A stretch of DNA of 60,156 bases, from NCBI RefSeq assembly GCF_000719335.1, contig NZ_JOGB01000043.1:1-60156 (forward strand), in the 5' to 3' direction. Source of the stretch: Streptomyces sp. NRRL S-87 (lineage in GTDB: Bacteria > Actinomycetota > Actinomycetes > Streptomycetales > Streptomycetaceae). Below the pieces are notes generated by a model, which worked only from the letters and a program-made list of their open reading frames with translations, was not told the DNA's origin and made no database searches. Within the stretch, counting starts at the first letter, position 1. The number at the start of each line of letters is the position of its first letter. This document shows positions 18,041-27,194 of this stretch, one piece after another. The position numbers and the translations under genes were made by a program.

Positions 18041-18640
18041 ATGAACGCACTGAGTCCCCTACCGCCGGTGGTGCCGGCCGGCACGATGAGCAGGGCCGAC
18101 CAACCCGTCTTCCGCCTCCCGAACGGCTTCCGGCTGCGTCCGTGGCGGGAGCCGGACGCCGACGTGCTCGTCAGGTCCTGCCTGGACCCGGAGATACAGC
18201 GGTGGAACCGCCCCGCCCCGCTGTCACGGGACGGGGCCCGCGCCAAGATCGAGCACTGGCGCGGGCGCTGGCGGGACGAGCAGGCCGCCATCTGGGCCGT
18301 CGTGCCGCCCGGGGGCACCGCACCCGTGGGGCTCGTCGGACTCGCGGACGTCGACCTCGGTGGCGGCACCGCCGAGTTCCTGTACTGGCTACTGCCCGAG
18401 GGACGCGGGCGCGGCGCGGTGGCGGGGGCGACGAGGCGCATCAGCCGGTGGGCGCTCGACGGCCTCGGCCTGCACCGGCTGCGGATCACCCACTCCGTGG
18501 CGAACCCGGCGTCCTGCCACGTGGCCGCGAGGGCGGGCTTCGCCCTCGAAGGCACCATGCGCAGCGCACTCCTCCACGCGGACGGCTGGCACGACGAACA
18601 CCTCCACGCCCGCGTCCAGGGCGACCCCGGCGCCCCCTGA
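18041..18640 (+). CDS. GNAT N-acetyltransferase, RimJ/RimL type
   Basis: About 199 aa from ATG 18041 (GAGG site upstream); the frame stays open to 17951 and another ATG lies at 18086. The sequence FRLRPWREPDADVL at the start, WLLPEGRGRGAVAGATRRI (acetyl-CoA-binding region) and VANPASCHVAARAGFALEGTMR are typical of the RimJ/RimL acetyltransferase branch. The substrate may be a ribosomal protein N-terminus, a small amine or an antibiotic, and cannot be told from sequence. It ends 22 nt from the convergent stop of the TQXA-like gene. Confidence 0.9.
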   Translation: MNALSPLPPVVPAGTMSRADQPVFRLPNGFRLRPWREPDADVLVRSCLDPEIQRWNRPAPLSRDGARAKIEHWRGRWRDEQAAIWAVVPPGGTAPVGLVGLADVDLGGGTAEFLYWLLPEGRGRGAVAGATRRISRWALDGLGLHRLRITHSVANPASCHVAARAGFALEGTMRSALLHADGWHDEHLHARVQGDPGAP

Positions 18641-18662
18641 CCCCGGGGTCCCTTCCGCGCGT

Positions 18663-19934
18663 TCAGTCGTGCGGGTCGCTGTCCGTGGGGCGCTGGCGCA
18701 GGAGGAAGACGACGCCGGCGCCGAGGACCACCAGGCCGACGGCCAGGGCGGCGATGACGGGGGTGGCGTTCGAGCTGCCGCTGGCTGCGAGCCGGGTCTC
18801 AGCGCTTTCGGGGCCCTCCCCCTCCCCTCCCGCCGCCTTCGGGGCCGCGGCTCCCGCCGTGGTTTCGGGCAGCATCAGCGCATCGGCGTACGTGCGTGCC
18901 GCCAGGCGCGTGGGCGCCCACACGCCGGTGGCCGTGGCGGTGGCCGCGGACTCGCTGGAGCCGGCCACGATCTGGGGCTGGCCCGCGCCCTCGCTGGTCA
19001 GCACCCGGCCCACGGGCACGCGGGTGGCACCCTGCACCGTCACCGCGCCCACCCCGTCGGGCGTGCCCTCGGGCACGTCGAAGTACAGGCGCGTGCCGTT
19101 GGCGGCCTGGGTCACCGGGGTGCCGTCGGCCCCCGTGATCCGCACACCGGCGGCCTGCGCCGCCTGGTCCGGGGCCACCGACACGCTCTGGGCACCGGTG
19201 TGCACGGTGACCGGACCGATGCGCCCGCCCGCCGGACCCGTGACCGTGCCGGGCGTCAGGGTCAGCGAGGCCGGCGGCTCGGGCAGCCGCTTGGCCGCCT
19301 TCTGCAGGTAGTCGGCGAGCTTCTCGGCCGCCGGGTCCGCCGCCGTCACGGCGACGTGGTCCGAGAACCGCCAGATCGCCACCTGTGTGCCGGCCGCCGC
19401 CGTGTCGGCCGTCAGCGCCCCCGCCCCGGCCCGGCGGGCGAGGCCGGCCAGGTCGTTCAGCTGCGGATAGGAGTGCTGCAGGACCCACCGGATGCGGCCG
19501 GCGTCCTTGTTGCCCGCCAGCGCGCTCCCGCTCCACGCCGTTTCCGTGAACCGCGCCTCGCGGGAGGACAGGCCCGCGATGCCCACCCCGTACGTCTGCA
19601 GCGTCCCACCGCCGTCCACCTGCAGCTCGTACAGGCCGGCGGGGATCCGCCGCACCCCGGTGGGGGTGTGCAGCACGGCCTCGCCGCCGGTACTCAGCCC
19701 GGCCAGGACCGCCGTCGTGCCGCCCGTGGGTCTGAGTACCGGCGCACCGGCCGATCCCGTGTCCGCCCAGGCCACGCCCGCGGAAGCGGAACCCGTGAGC
19801 GCGGCGGCGAGGAGGCTCGCGGCCATGGCCGACGGGCGCAGCGCCACGCCCGCCGGTGTGCGGACCGTACGGACCGTACGGACCGTGAGAGATGAGAAAC
19901 GTGCGAGAGGTGAAGCGGAAACGACGCCAGACAC
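18663..19934 (-). CDS. Secreted TQXA (thioester-domain)-like surface protein lacking the thioester Cys
   Basis: About 423 aa from GTG 19934, preferred over GTG 19970 because GGGGAAG lies just upstream. Signal peptide at about residues 40-67, then a domain matching the TQXA family: LQTYGVGI..., RIRWVLQHSYPQ, and TQVAIWRFSD with Q184. In functional domains a cysteine in the TYC position forms an internal thioester with this glutamine to bind host or surface amines. Here Gly116 occupies that position, so the bond cannot form. A C-terminal sorting-like region follows: LAASG (382-386), hydrophobic span about 392-412, then RQRP. LAASG resembles the LAXTG motif of class E sortases with Ser for Thr. 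Probably wall-anchored; role unknown. Confidence 0.82.
   Translation of the reverse strand: MSGVVSASPLARFSSLTVRTVRTVRTPAGVALRPSAMAASLLAAALTGSASAGVAWADTGSAGAPVLRPTGGTTAVLAGLSTGGEAVLHTPTGVRRIPAGLYELQVDGGGTLQTYGVGIAGLSSREARFTETAWSGSALAGNKDAGRIRWVLQHSYPQLNDLAGLARRAGAGALTADTAAAGTQVAIWRFSDHVAVTAADPAAEKLADYLQKAAKRLPEPPASLTLTPGTVTGPAGGRIGPVTVHTGAQSVSVAPDQAAQAAGVRITGADGTPVTQAANGTRLYFDVPEGTPDGVGAVTVQGATRVPVGRVLTSEGAGQPQIVAGSSESAATATATGVWAPTRLAARTYADALMLPETTAGAAAPKAAGGEGEGPESAETRLAASGSSNATPVIAALAVGLVVLGAGVVFLLRQRPTDSDPHD
19861..19889. repeat. In-gene 9-bp tandem repeat (Thr-Val-Arg)
   Basis: GACCGTACG is repeated three times within the N-terminus of the TQXA-like gene and encodes a TVRTVRTVRT stretch before the signal helix. 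It may vary in copy number between strains. Confidence 0.6.
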
Positions 19935-20002
19935 AGTCTTCCCCTTCGGGCCAGTGGCCCTCGTGCCCACGAGTACCGGGGAATCCTAGCGGTCTCGAAC
20001 AC

Positions 20003-20410
20003 TCAGACCACCGCCGCCTTCTGAGGTCCCATCAGTCCCAGCTCCCCCCTGGGTAGCCTTCGGAAGGCCGAGGTGCCGCGGCTCAGGTCGTGTCCGACGG
20101 CCCACGCGTCCACGTCTGCGGAGAACCAGCGCTTCCCTTCCTCGTCCCCCTCCTTCTCGCGCACCCGCAACCGCCCGTACACCACGAGCGGTTCGCCGAC
20201 CGACACGGATCCGGCCAGGTTCGCGGCGAGCGCCCGGCGCGCCCAGACCGTGTAGAAGCTGGTCGGCCCGTCGGTCCAGGCCTGTTTCTGGCGGTCCCAG
20301 TAACGTGCCTGGACCGCCAAGCGGAATCTCGCGACGGCCCCTGCGGCGGCCTCCCGGTAGTCGATCGCGGTCGCCGCGTTGCCCATCAGTGTCACCAGCG
20401 TGTCGTGCAT
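20003..20410 (-). CDS. Single-stranded DNA-binding protein (short SSB paralogue)
   Basis: A 135-aa OB-fold protein: MHDTLVTLMGNAATAIDYRE, VARFRLAVQARYWDR, FYTVWARRALAANLAGSVSVGEPLVVYGRLRVR. This is the SSB N-terminal domain, with the characteristic strand order and W/F residues. The C-terminus (GLMGPQKAAVV) lacks the acidic DDDIPF-type tail of the housekeeping SSB, so it resembles the second Streptomyces SSB or a further paralogue. A strong GGAGGGGGGCGGGG site precedes the ATG. It is the last gene of a same-strand run after the two GTPases, separated from them by 199 nt. Confidence 0.9.
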   Translation of the reverse strand: MHDTLVTLMGNAATAIDYREAAAGAVARFRLAVQARYWDRQKQAWTDGPTSFYTVWARRALAANLAGSVSVGEPLVVYGRLRVREKEGDEEGKRWFSADVDAWAVGHDLSRGTSAFRRLPRGELGLMGPQKAAVV

Positions 20411-20609
20411 CCCCGCCCCCCTCCGCGGTCCGGCCTGACGGGCCGGCGCCCCCCGGTGCGGCCGCCCGCGGGGGCGGCTGCCGGACCGGGCTGTCCGGTC
20501 CGGTCTTCATGCTGCGGCCGGGGCCGGGTGGGGGTGTTCGCCCTGTGGACGACCACGCGACTGTGGACGAGTTTTGGCCAATGATTGACGGAGCGGGATG
20601 TCGGAGTCG

Positions 20610-22847
20610 TTATCCCGTCGCCGTCGGGAGCTTCGCGACCGTCGCGTACTGCTCCCGCACCTCCCGGTAGCGCAGCAGTTCCGCCGCCACCGGCTCCAGG
20701 ACACGGGCCCGGCCGCAGCCGGCCGCGGCCTGGCGCAGCCGGTCCTCGGCCTCCTGCCCGTAGCGGCGGGCCGGGCCGCGGGCGGCGACCGTGCACATCC
20801 ACTCGACCAGGGGACCTCCGACGATCCCGGCGATCATCAGCAGGACGGGGGGCAGCAACCTCGGTTCGAGGACGCCGACGATCTGGCCGACCAGCCACAG
20901 CCCGCCGTAGATCTGCAGCAGCGTCATCGAGGCCTGGGCCAGGACGGCCACCGGCCACCACGCCGGCCGCGGCGGCTTCCCGCCGGGCGCCCCCACCCCG
21001 GCACCGGCCTTCGGCGCACCGCCACCCGCGGTCGCCACGACCGCCCCCGACCCGGCTCCGGCGCCGTGCCCCGGTGCGGACCCGGACCCGGAACCCGACC
21101 CCGACCCCGACCCCGGCCCGGACGCCGACCCCGGCCCGGACGCCGACCCCGACCCCGAGGCGGACGCCGACCCCGACCCCGCCCCAGCGCCGACGACGGC
21201 GCCGAACCGGATGCCGACCGCGAGCTCGTCCAGTTCCTCCGGCAGCCGCTCCGCCCCGCGCACCGCCGCCTCGCGCACCGCCTGCGCCCACGGCTCGGGC
21301 AGCCCGGCCGCCGCGTCGTCCGCGATGATGCGGACCGCCTGCTCGACCCGCTGCCGCGCGGTGACCTCCTCCTCGGCGGGCTGTTCGGGTGCCACCGGGC
21401 CCCGCCGCAGCAGCTGCGGCGTGCGCTTGTCGTCGTACCAGCGCCACAGCCGCAGCCAGGGCGTGCCGCAGGCCTTGCCGGCGTTGCGCCGCCAGGCGCG
21501 TTCGGCGGCGAGTCCGGCCGCGTGGGCGCCCACGGCCTCGGCGATGCGGTCCTCGAACTCCGCCCGGGCCCGCTCGCCGATCTCGGGCCGGCCGTCGGCC
21601 ACGTACAGCGGGCGCAGGCGCAGCGCGGCCCGGTCGACGTCGGCGGAGATCCGGCGGGTGGCGGCGCCGCGCTCCTGGGTGAACTGGCCGAGGAGTTCGC
21701 GCAGCTCGGACACGCCCTCCCCGGTGAGCGCGGAGAGGCCGAGGACGGTGGCTCCGGGGTCGCCGTGCTCGCCGAGGGCCATGCCGTCCTCGTCGAGCAG
21801 CCGGCGCAGGTCGTCGAGGACGAGGTCGGCGGCCTCCCCGGGGAGGCGGTCGATCTGGTTGAGGACGACGAAGGTGATCTCGGCGTGGCCGGCGAGGGGG
21901 CGCAGGTAGCGCTCGTGGAGGACGGCGTCGGCGTACTTCTCGGGGTCGACGACCCAGATGACGGCGTCGACGAGGCCGAGGACGCGGTCGACGTGGGCCC
22001 GGTGGCTGGTGACGGCCGAGTCGTGGTCGGGCAGGTCGATGAGGACCAGGCCGGCGAGGCTCTCGTCGCGGTCGCCGTCGCGCGGGCGGCGGCGGAGCCG
22101 GCCGGGGATCTCCAGGCGGTCGAGGAGTCCGGCGGCGCCGTCGGTCCAGCTGCAGGCGATGGGGGCGGAGGTGGTGGGGCGGCGCAGTCCGGTCTCGGAG
22201 ATCTGCACGCCGGCGAGGGCGTTGAAGAGGGTGGACTTGCCGCTGCCGGTGGCGCCGGCGATGGCGACGACGGTGTGGCGGGGGGACAGTCCGCGGCGGG
22301 CGGCGGCCTCGTCGAGGACGCGGCCGGCCTCGGCGAGGGTGAGGCCGTCGAGGCGCGTGCGGGAGAGGCCGACGAGCTGGCGCAGGGCGTCGAGGCGGAC
22401 GCGCAGGGCGTGCGCTTCCGTGGCGCCTGCCAGGCCGGTGCCGTCGGCGACGGCCCGTACGAGGGCGCCGGTCTCGTCGACGGCGCGGGAGCCGGTGCCG
22501 TGGGGGTCGTCGCCGTCGAAGTCCTCGTCGGCGGCGGGCTCGGCGAGGAGGCCGCGGATGCGGGTGCCGGTGGGGCGCTCGCCCTTGGCGGCGCGGCGGG
22601 CGATCAGCCCGTCGTCCCAGCCGGTGCGGCCGGTGGCTCCCTGGTTCTCACGGCCCTCGCGGTCCTCGCGGCCGGGGTCTCCGTACGGGCCCGCGTCGCC
22701 GGGGTGGCCGGGGGCGCCGTCGCGAGCCGAGGCGCTTTCCCGGTCCCTGTCCCGGTCCCTGTCCCGGCCCTGGTTACGGTTCCGGCGCCGGTCGCCGTCG
22801 CGGCCCCGGTCGTCGGCGCGGTCGGTCATGGTGGTCACCGCGCTCAC
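20610..22847 (-). CDS. Dynamin/YfjP-like GTPase with C-terminal membrane segments
   Basis: About 745 aa. Start options are GTG 22847 (overlaps the upstream stop as GTGA), GTG 22838 and ATG 22829. The N-terminal 60 residues are Arg/Asp-rich. A P-loop GTPase domain follows: G1 GATGSGKST near 196-204, G3 [10 protein letters not shown]4 NQID. Long helical regions follow, then a Gly/Ser/Ala repeat insert around residues 560-600, then two hydrophobic spans (about 635-690). This architecture resembles YfjP/YeeP and bacterial dynamin-like proteins that act in pairs on membranes. Its start overlaps the stop of a second GTPase gene, so the two are coupled. Function in Streptomyces is unproven; SsgB-associated DynA/DynB are the nearest concept, recalled rather than aligned. 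Confidence 0.88.
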   Translation of the reverse strand: MSAVTTMTDRADDRGRDGDRRRNRNQGRDRDRDRDRESASARDGAPGHPGDAGPYGDPGREDREGRENQGATGRTGWDDGLIARRAAKGERPTGTRIRGLLAEPAADEDFDGDDPHGTGSRAVDETGALVRAVADGTGLAGATEAHALRVRLDALRQLVGLSRTRLDGLTLAEAGRVLDEAAARRGLSPRHTVVAIAGATGSGKSTLFNALAGVQISETGLRRPTTSAPIACSWTDGAAGLLDRLEIPGRLRRRPRDGDRDESLAGLVLIDLPDHDSAVTSHRAHVDRVLGLVDAVIWVVDPEKYADAVLHERYLRPLAGHAEITFVVLNQIDRLPGEAADLVLDDLRRLLDEDGMALGEHGDPGATVLGLSALTGEGVSELRELLGQFTQERGAATRRISADVDRAALRLRPLYVADGRPEIGERARAEFEDRIAEAVGAHAAGLAAERAWRRNAGKACGTPWLRLWRWYDDKRTPQLLRRGPVAPEQPAEEEVTARQRVEQAVRIIADDAAAGLPEPWAQAVREAAVRGAERLPEELDELAVGIRFGAVVGAGAGSGSASASGSGSASGPGSASGPGSGSGSGSGSGSAPGHGAGAGSGAVVATAGGGAPKAGAGVGAPGGKPPRPAWWPVAVLAQASMTLLQIYGGLWLVGQIVGVLEPRLLPPVLLMIAGIVGGPLVEWMCTVAARGPARRYGQEAEDRLRQAAAGCGRARVLEPVAAELLRYREVREQYATVAKLPTATG

Positions 22848-24475
22848 CTCTCCTTCTGCAGCACGGACAGCGCGGCGATCAGTTCGGCCTGTGGTTCCGG
22901 GGTGACTTCGAGGGCGTCGAGGGGGGCCAGGCGGCGGTCGCGCTCGGTCCGCAGCACCTTGTCGAGGTGGCTGGTGACCAGCTCGTTCCCGCGGTCGCGC
23001 AGGCGTACGGCCGCGTGCACCCCGATGCGCTGCGCGAGCCGGTCCCCCGCCTGGCGGGCCCGTTTGCCGCCGAGCAGCGCCGCGACGAGCAGCGCGGCCA
23101 CGGCGTCGGCGGCGGGGGCGGACTGCTTCTCCATGTGGCCGACCTCCTCCTCGGCCAGCTCTTCGACGACGCGCCGCCAGCGGCGTACGGCGATGCCGAT
23201 GCGCTCCCCCGCCTCGGGGTCGGGGGTCGGCAGCGGCACGGCCCCGGCGGCCGGCTCGCGGCGCCAGGCCTCGGCGATGCGTTCGTCGGCGGCGGCGACG
23301 GCGCACTGCAGCAGCGCGGTCAGGCTCTCGGCGAGGGAGTCGAGGAGTTCGTCGGCGGTGGTGTCGAGGGGGTAGCCGCGCCAGCGGGTCAGGGCGTCCC
23401 CGGCGAGGACGGCGCCGGCCTGGAGGCGGGCGCGCACCCGCTTGCCCTCGCGCAGGTACGCCTCCTCGACCGCGGTGGTGAGCCGGACGGCGGCGGCGTG
23501 CTGGGCGGCGACGGCGGAGGCGAGCTCCGGCATGCGGCGGCTGAGGGACTCCAGGACGCCGACGGCGGTGCGGCCGACGGCCTGCTGGCGGGCGGCGGGG
23601 TCCTGGGCGCGGTGGGCGAGCCAGGCGTACAGGGGGGCGACGGCGCTGGCCGGCAGCAGTCCCCCGCCGCCGGCGGACTCGGGGAGCTCGGGGACGGTGA
23701 AGCGCGGTACGTCGCCGAGTCCGGCGCGGGTGAGGAGGGCCGCGTACTGGCGGGAGACCTCGGCGAGGAGCTGGTGGGGCACCCGGTCGAGGACGGTGAC
23801 GAGGGTGGCGTCGTACTCCTTCGCGGTACGCAGCAGGTGCCAGGGGATGGCGTCGGCGTAGCGCGAGGCGGTGGTGACCATGACCCAGATGTCGGCGGCG
23901 CAGATCAGTTCGGCGGCGAGGGTGCGGTTCTCCACGACGAGGGAGTCGATGTCGGGGGCGTCCAGGAGGGCGAGGCCGCGGGGCAGGGTACTGACGGTCT
24001 CGATGCGCAGCTCGCGGGTGGGGTCCGGGGCGCCCGTGGCGCCGTGGCCGCGGTCGCGGTCGCGGGCGGTTCCGGAGAGGAGTTCCTCCTCTCCGTGGGG
24101 GAGCCAGACGCGCATCAGGTCGGGCAGGACGCGCATGCCGGCGTACCAGTGGTGGTCGTCCGGGTGGCAGACGAGGACCGGGGTACGGGTGGTGGGGCGC
24201 AGGACGCCGGCCTCGCTGACCTGACGGCCCACCAGGGAGTTGACCAGGGTGGACTTTCCGGCGCCGGTGGAACCGCCGATCACGGCGAGGACGGGTGCTT
24301 CGGGGGCGCGCAGGCGCGGTACGAGGTAGTCGTCGAGCTGGGCGAGCAGCTCGGACCGGGTCTGGCGGGCCCGTGGCGCGCCGGGCAGGGGCAGCGGCAG
24401 ACGCACGGCGGCGACCCGGTCGCGCAGGGCGGAGAGGGCATCGAGCAGCTGAGGCCGAACATCCAAGGTCACCAC
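22844..24475 (-). CDS. Dynamin/YfjP-like GTPase, upstream partner
   Basis: About 543 aa from GTG 24475; the open frame reaches 24622 but those residues look noncoding. G1 [10 protein letters not shown] at about 65-74, a conserved [20 protein letters not shown] switch stretch, G3 LLDAPDIDS and G4-like TVLDRVP. The rest is helical and Ala-rich with no clear membrane span, unlike its partner. The VSEAG...RPTT switch region matches the partner ([11 protein letters not shown]), so they are paralogues. The 4-nt overlap with the second gene suggests a fixed ratio and a heteromeric complex, as for paired bacterial dynamins. A TATAAG sequence 40 bp upstream may be the -10 box. Confidence 0.88.
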   Translation of the reverse strand: MVTLDVRPQLLDALSALRDRVAAVRLPLPLPGAPRARQTRSELLAQLDDYLVPRLRAPEAPVLAVIGGSTGAGKSTLVNSLVGRQVSEAGVLRPTTRTPVLVCHPDDHHWYAGMRVLPDLMRVWLPHGEEELLSGTARDRDRGHGATGAPDPTRELRIETVSTLPRGLALLDAPDIDSLVVENRTLAAELICAADIWVMVTTASRYADAIPWHLLRTAKEYDATLVTVLDRVPHQLLAEVSRQYAALLTRAGLGDVPRFTVPELPESAGGGGLLPASAVAPLYAWLAHRAQDPAARQQAVGRTAVGVLESLSRRMPELASAVAAQHAAAVRLTTAVEEAYLREGKRVRARLQAGAVLAGDALTRWRGYPLDTTADELLDSLAESLTALLQCAVAAADERIAEAWRREPAAGAVPLPTPDPEAGERIGIAVRRWRRVVEELAEEEVGHMEKQSAPAADAVAALLVAALLGGKRARQAGDRLAQRIGVHAAVRLRDRGNELVTSHLDKVLRTERDRRLAPLDALEVTPEPQAELIAALSVLQKER

Positions 24476-24511
24476 ATGCGAAGAATGCCCTTTTTTGTGT
24501 CCGTTTTGAAG

Positions 24512-24517
24512 CTTATA
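24512..24517 (-). promoter_or_regulatory. Possible -10 box for the GTPase operon
   Basis: TATAAG on the minus strand stands out in GC-rich sequence about 37 bp before the GTG start at 24475. No good -35 hexamer is seen at the usual distance, so this is tentative. Confidence 0.3.
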
Positions 24518-24798
24518 CGCCCTGCGCGCGCCGACCGCGACCCGACGAGGACACGGCGGACAGATGGGATGACTGGGGCGCAGGCATAACGAGTGCACAA
24601 CACGTGAGGCGTGGCTGAGCAAAAGCGGTGCGAGAATCGCACCTGCCTGCGATTATCGGGACCGCTTCACCGAACCTCCACAACGTGGCACGCGAGTGAA
24701 GCAACCGGGACAAGGCAAACGGAGCCCTATCCTTGACCCGGCACGGACGCATTCACATCCCCACCCCGGGGCTCCAGGCCGGAAACGGCCGCCTTCCG

Positions 24799-24871
24799 GC
24801 CCCCGTAGCTCAGTGGATAGAGCAGGCGCCTTCTAAGCGCTTGGCCGCAGGTTCGAGTCCTGCCGGGGGCG
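24799..24871 (+). tRNA. tRNA-Arg (anticodon TCT)
   Basis: A 73-nt cloverleaf. The acceptor stem is GCCCCCG with CGGGGGC (24864-24870) and discriminator G. D arm GCTC...GAGC, anticodon stem GGCGC/GCGCT (one G-T pair) with loop CTTCTAA giving anticodon TCT, and T arm GCAGG/CCTGC with loop TTCGAGT. It reads AGA, a rare codon in this genome type. CCA is not encoded. Confidence 0.95.
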
Positions 24872-24891
24872 CTTCGTTCGTCCGATTGTCA

Positions 24892-24915
24892 GCCCTCCCT
24901 CGCGGAGGGCTTTTT
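24892..24915 (+). terminator. Rho-independent terminator after tRNA-Arg
   Basis: GCCCTCC and GGAGGGC form a 7-bp stem with a CTCGC loop, followed by five T residues. It lies 20 nt after the tRNA and is the most classical terminator in the window. Confidence 0.92.
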
Positions 24916-25115
24916 CGCAGGTCAGCGCACCTTAGCGCGTGTGCTGTAGCAGCCACGTAAGGGCTGATCGGCCGCCGGGCCGGGCGCGGGCGGTCCGCGC
25001 GCCCACACCGATCCGATCTCTGCGAATCCCCACGCGGTCCGGGGTCGATGGATTAGTCATGTCTCATGGCCCGGGCGCCCGACCGATACGACCCGGTGGA
25101 TCAGGGAGGCAGCGA

Positions 25116-25682
25116 TTGTCCGGTTCCAGCGGCACCGGCATCAGCCCGGGCGGCAGCGGCGGCCCTCCGACGCCGTCCGACACGGCGGACTCCGGCACGA
25201 CGACCACCTCGCAGCCACCTGCACAACCGCCGCCGGCACCGGCACCCGTCTCACCCTGGACCGTGGTCGGACCCAAGCTCCAGCACTGGTTCTTCTTCGG
25301 CGTGCTGTTCGGCGTGCTGCCCATCGCGCTCTGCTTCGCGATGAACTCCCTGTCCCGCAACGGCATGACGTTGACGCAGCTCCTGGGTCGGGGAGAACTG
25401 CTGATCGTCACCACCAGCCTGGCTGCGGCAGCCGCAGGCCAGATCATCACCAGGAAGGGCTCACCCGCCGGGATCACCAACGTGCTCGGCTTCCTGGTCT
25501 GTCTCAACATCCTGCTCGCGGTGGCCACGGCCGGACTCTTCGCCTTCGTCTCCTATGCGTCCCAGACGCCGCAGAGCATCGACGCGACCTCGGTCGCCCA
25601 GTACTCGGTCGTACTCTTCGCGAGCAGCGTCGTGACGGCGGGGTCCAGCGCCCTGATCGTGGAATGGGAGCAGGCGCAGTGA
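25116..25682 (+). CDS. Four-TM membrane protein, partner of the EACC1-like gene
   Basis: No named family recognised. Two starts compete. TTG 25116 has a near-perfect GGGAGG site 7 nt upstream and gives 188 aa; ATG 25059 gives 207 aa but has no such site. A Pro/Gly/Thr-rich N-terminal tail precedes four hydrophobic spans: WFFFGVLFGVLPIALCF, LLIVTTSLAAAAAGQII, NVLGFLVCLNILLAVATAGLF and VVLFASSVVTAGSSALIV. The C-terminus (VEWEQAQ) overlaps the start of the next gene by 4 nt, so the products are probably made together. The pair resembles small membrane modules near effector-associated components in actinobacteria, but a specific function cannot be assigned. Confidence 0.8.
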   Translation: MSGSSGTGISPGGSGGPPTPSDTADSGTTTTSQPPAQPPPAPAPVSPWTVVGPKLQHWFFFGVLFGVLPIALCFAMNSLSRNGMTLTQLLGRGELLIVTTSLAAAAAGQIITRKGSPAGITNVLGFLVCLNILLAVATAGLFAFVSYASQTPQSIDATSVAQYSVVLFASSVVTAGSSALIVEWEQAQ

Positions 25683-25933
25683 GCAACGTCTTCGGGAGCA
25701 TCAGCATCGCCGTCGCGATGACTTCGGCCCTGCCGGCCGTATGGCTGGCGATCCGCCAGTTCCTGCACACAGCAGCCCACGACGCACCGGCTGTCATCAA
25801 GATCGAGAAGAACGGCGTGGAGATCCGCATCACCGGCCCGAAGGACAGCGAGGACGTCCAACGGATCGTCGACCTGCTGATGGACACCCGCGCGCCGTCC
25901 TCGACGAGCGCTCCTCCTCCGCCGGCCTCCTGA
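25679..25933 (+). CDS. EACC1-like small membrane-anchored protein
   Basis: An 84-aa protein from GTG 25679 (GTGA overlap with the upstream stop; GGGAGC site). One hydrophobic helix (about residues 5-27) is followed by a short beta-strand/helix unit: VIKIEKNGVEIRITGPKDSEDVQRIVDLLMD, then a Pro/Ser tail. This helix-plus-strand layout fits the effector-associated constant component 1 (EACC1) family of actinobacterial conflict systems, which usually sits next to a variable effector gene. No protease, caspase or TIR gene is adjacent here; the only partner is the 4-TM protein. The family call is a pattern match by eye and should be tested by profile search. Confidence 0.65.
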   Translation: MSNVFGSISIAVAMTSALPAVWLAIRQFLHTAAHDAPAVIKIEKNGVEIRITGPKDSEDVQRIVDLLMDTRAPSSTSAPPPPAS

Positions 25934-26049
25934 CCGCCGGACGGCCGCTGCGGGGTGCGGGGGGGCCGGCCGGCGTCCGGTTCGGGTTCGCGCCGCTGCT
26001 TCCGGTCGGGGTGACCCGTTCGGGTTGGCCCGGGTGCGGCGGCGGTCGG

Positions 26050-26643
26050 TCAGTGGTTGACGTCGATCACCAGGCGGTTCGGGGACGTGAGGGTGTAGAC
26101 GCGGTAGCTGCTGTACGTGCCGAGGGCCAGGCCGAAGCCTTCGTAGCCCTCGTAACCGCCGGTCAGGGCGTAACCCTTCACGGACGGGAGGGTCAGGGTC
26201 TGGAGGGTCGGGCCGGTGAAGGAGGACTGGCCGGTCGTGGTGGTGTTCGTGACGCCGTGCGTGTCGATGCGCAGGAACGACGTGCCGCTGAGCGGGACCG
26301 GTCGGCTCTCGCCGCTGGCGCTGTCGTAGGTCAGCGAGGTGAGTCCGGCCGTGGCCTGCCAGGTGGGCAGGGTCGGGCCGCCGAGGTCGATCACGACGCG
26401 GTCGAAGTCCGGGTGCGCGCCGGTGCGGACGTCCAGGAAGCAGGCCGAGGCGCAGGTCGGGGTCACGGCGGCCACGGGCGAGGCCGAGGTGGCTCTGAGG
26501 GTGGCCGTCGTGGTCGTGGACGCAGTGGTCGTGGTCGCGGTGGCCGCCGAGACCGTCGGGGCGGTGGCGCCGAGGAGGGCGGCGGCGGACAGGAGCGCTC
26601 CGGCGGCGGCTGTTGCGGCGCGGGCGGGGATCTTCATGGGCAT
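26050..26643 (-). CDS. Secreted AMIN-like domain protein
   Basis: A 197-aa exported protein. ATG 26643 has AAGGG upstream; a second ATG follows two codons later. Signal peptide at about residues 3-34 (ATAAAGALLSAAALLGATAPTVSA region), then a Thr/Ala linker, one Cys pair (TCASAC) and a beta-rich domain with FDRVVIDLGG near the start and a C-terminal YTLTSPNRLVIDV. These two phrases are hallmarks of AMIN-like domains found in cell-wall and secretion proteins. Probably extracytoplasmic, perhaps wall-associated. A G-rich repeat lies just upstream of the gene. Confidence 0.87.
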   Translation of the reverse strand: MPMKIPARAATAAAGALLSAAALLGATAPTVSAATATTTTASTTTTATLRATSASPVAAVTPTCASACFLDVRTGAHPDFDRVVIDLGGPTLPTWQATAGLTSLTYDSASGESRPVPLSGTSFLRIDTHGVTNTTTTGQSSFTGPTLQTLTLPSVKGYALTGGYEGYEGFGLALGTYSSYRVYTLTSPNRLVIDVNH

Positions 26644-26660
26644 GGACTGGACCCTTCGTC

Positions 26661-26740
26661 GGGTGGGGTGCTGGGTGGGTGGGTGGGTGCGTGGGTGGGT
26701 GGGTGCGTGGGTGGCGCATGGGTGTGCGTGGGGGTGGGTC
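26661..26740. repeat. GGGTGGGTG-type G-rich repeat upstream of the AMIN-like gene
   Basis: About 80 bp on the plus strand contain ten or more GGG runs separated by T, TGCGT or similar, such as GGGTGGGTGGGTGGGTGC. This can form G-quadruplexes on the plus strand and lies within the promoter or leader region of the minus-strand AMIN-like gene. The rest of the gap to 27194 holds no gene I can support. It has only a 9-bp inverted repeat (CCCGAGACG at 26918 and CGTCTCGGG at 26970). Confidence 0.75.
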
Positions 26741-27194
26741 GGCGCCGGCACGCTGGAGAGGGGCCCGATCGCGCTCGTGGTACCGAGTGGCCACGGGTCG
26801 CGGGCGGTGCGTGGTGGCGTCGCGGTGCCTGTAACTCCGTACGGACCGGGCCGAATGTAGGGGGCAGGAGCGCCCGTCCCGGTGCCGAGCGCGTCCCGTA
26901 CCCAGTCCGGCCCCGGTCCCGAGACGTCCCGCAGCCTCCCCGGCGTCGTCCCAGGGCTGTCCCCGAGGGCGTCTCGGGTCGGCCCGGGACACCTCCCCGC
27001 GCCGATGCCCGGCCGGGGAGGGCGACCTGACGGTGTCCCCGGCAGATGAGGAGCCGGCAGAGGCCGCGAGCGGGCTGGGCGGGCCAACGCCCCCGTGCTG
27101 CTGGCCACTTCCCTCGACGGGACACCGCTGGATGCGGCGGGCAGCCAGCTGGCTGGATCACCGCGGTCCGGCTGGAGGCCCGTACGCTCGTCGG

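Noticed and set aside
20598..23375. 925-codon plus-strand frame across the GTPase genes
   Set aside because: It is low complexity (Gly, Ala, Val, Glu, Arg) and opposite two GTPase genes with full G motifs.
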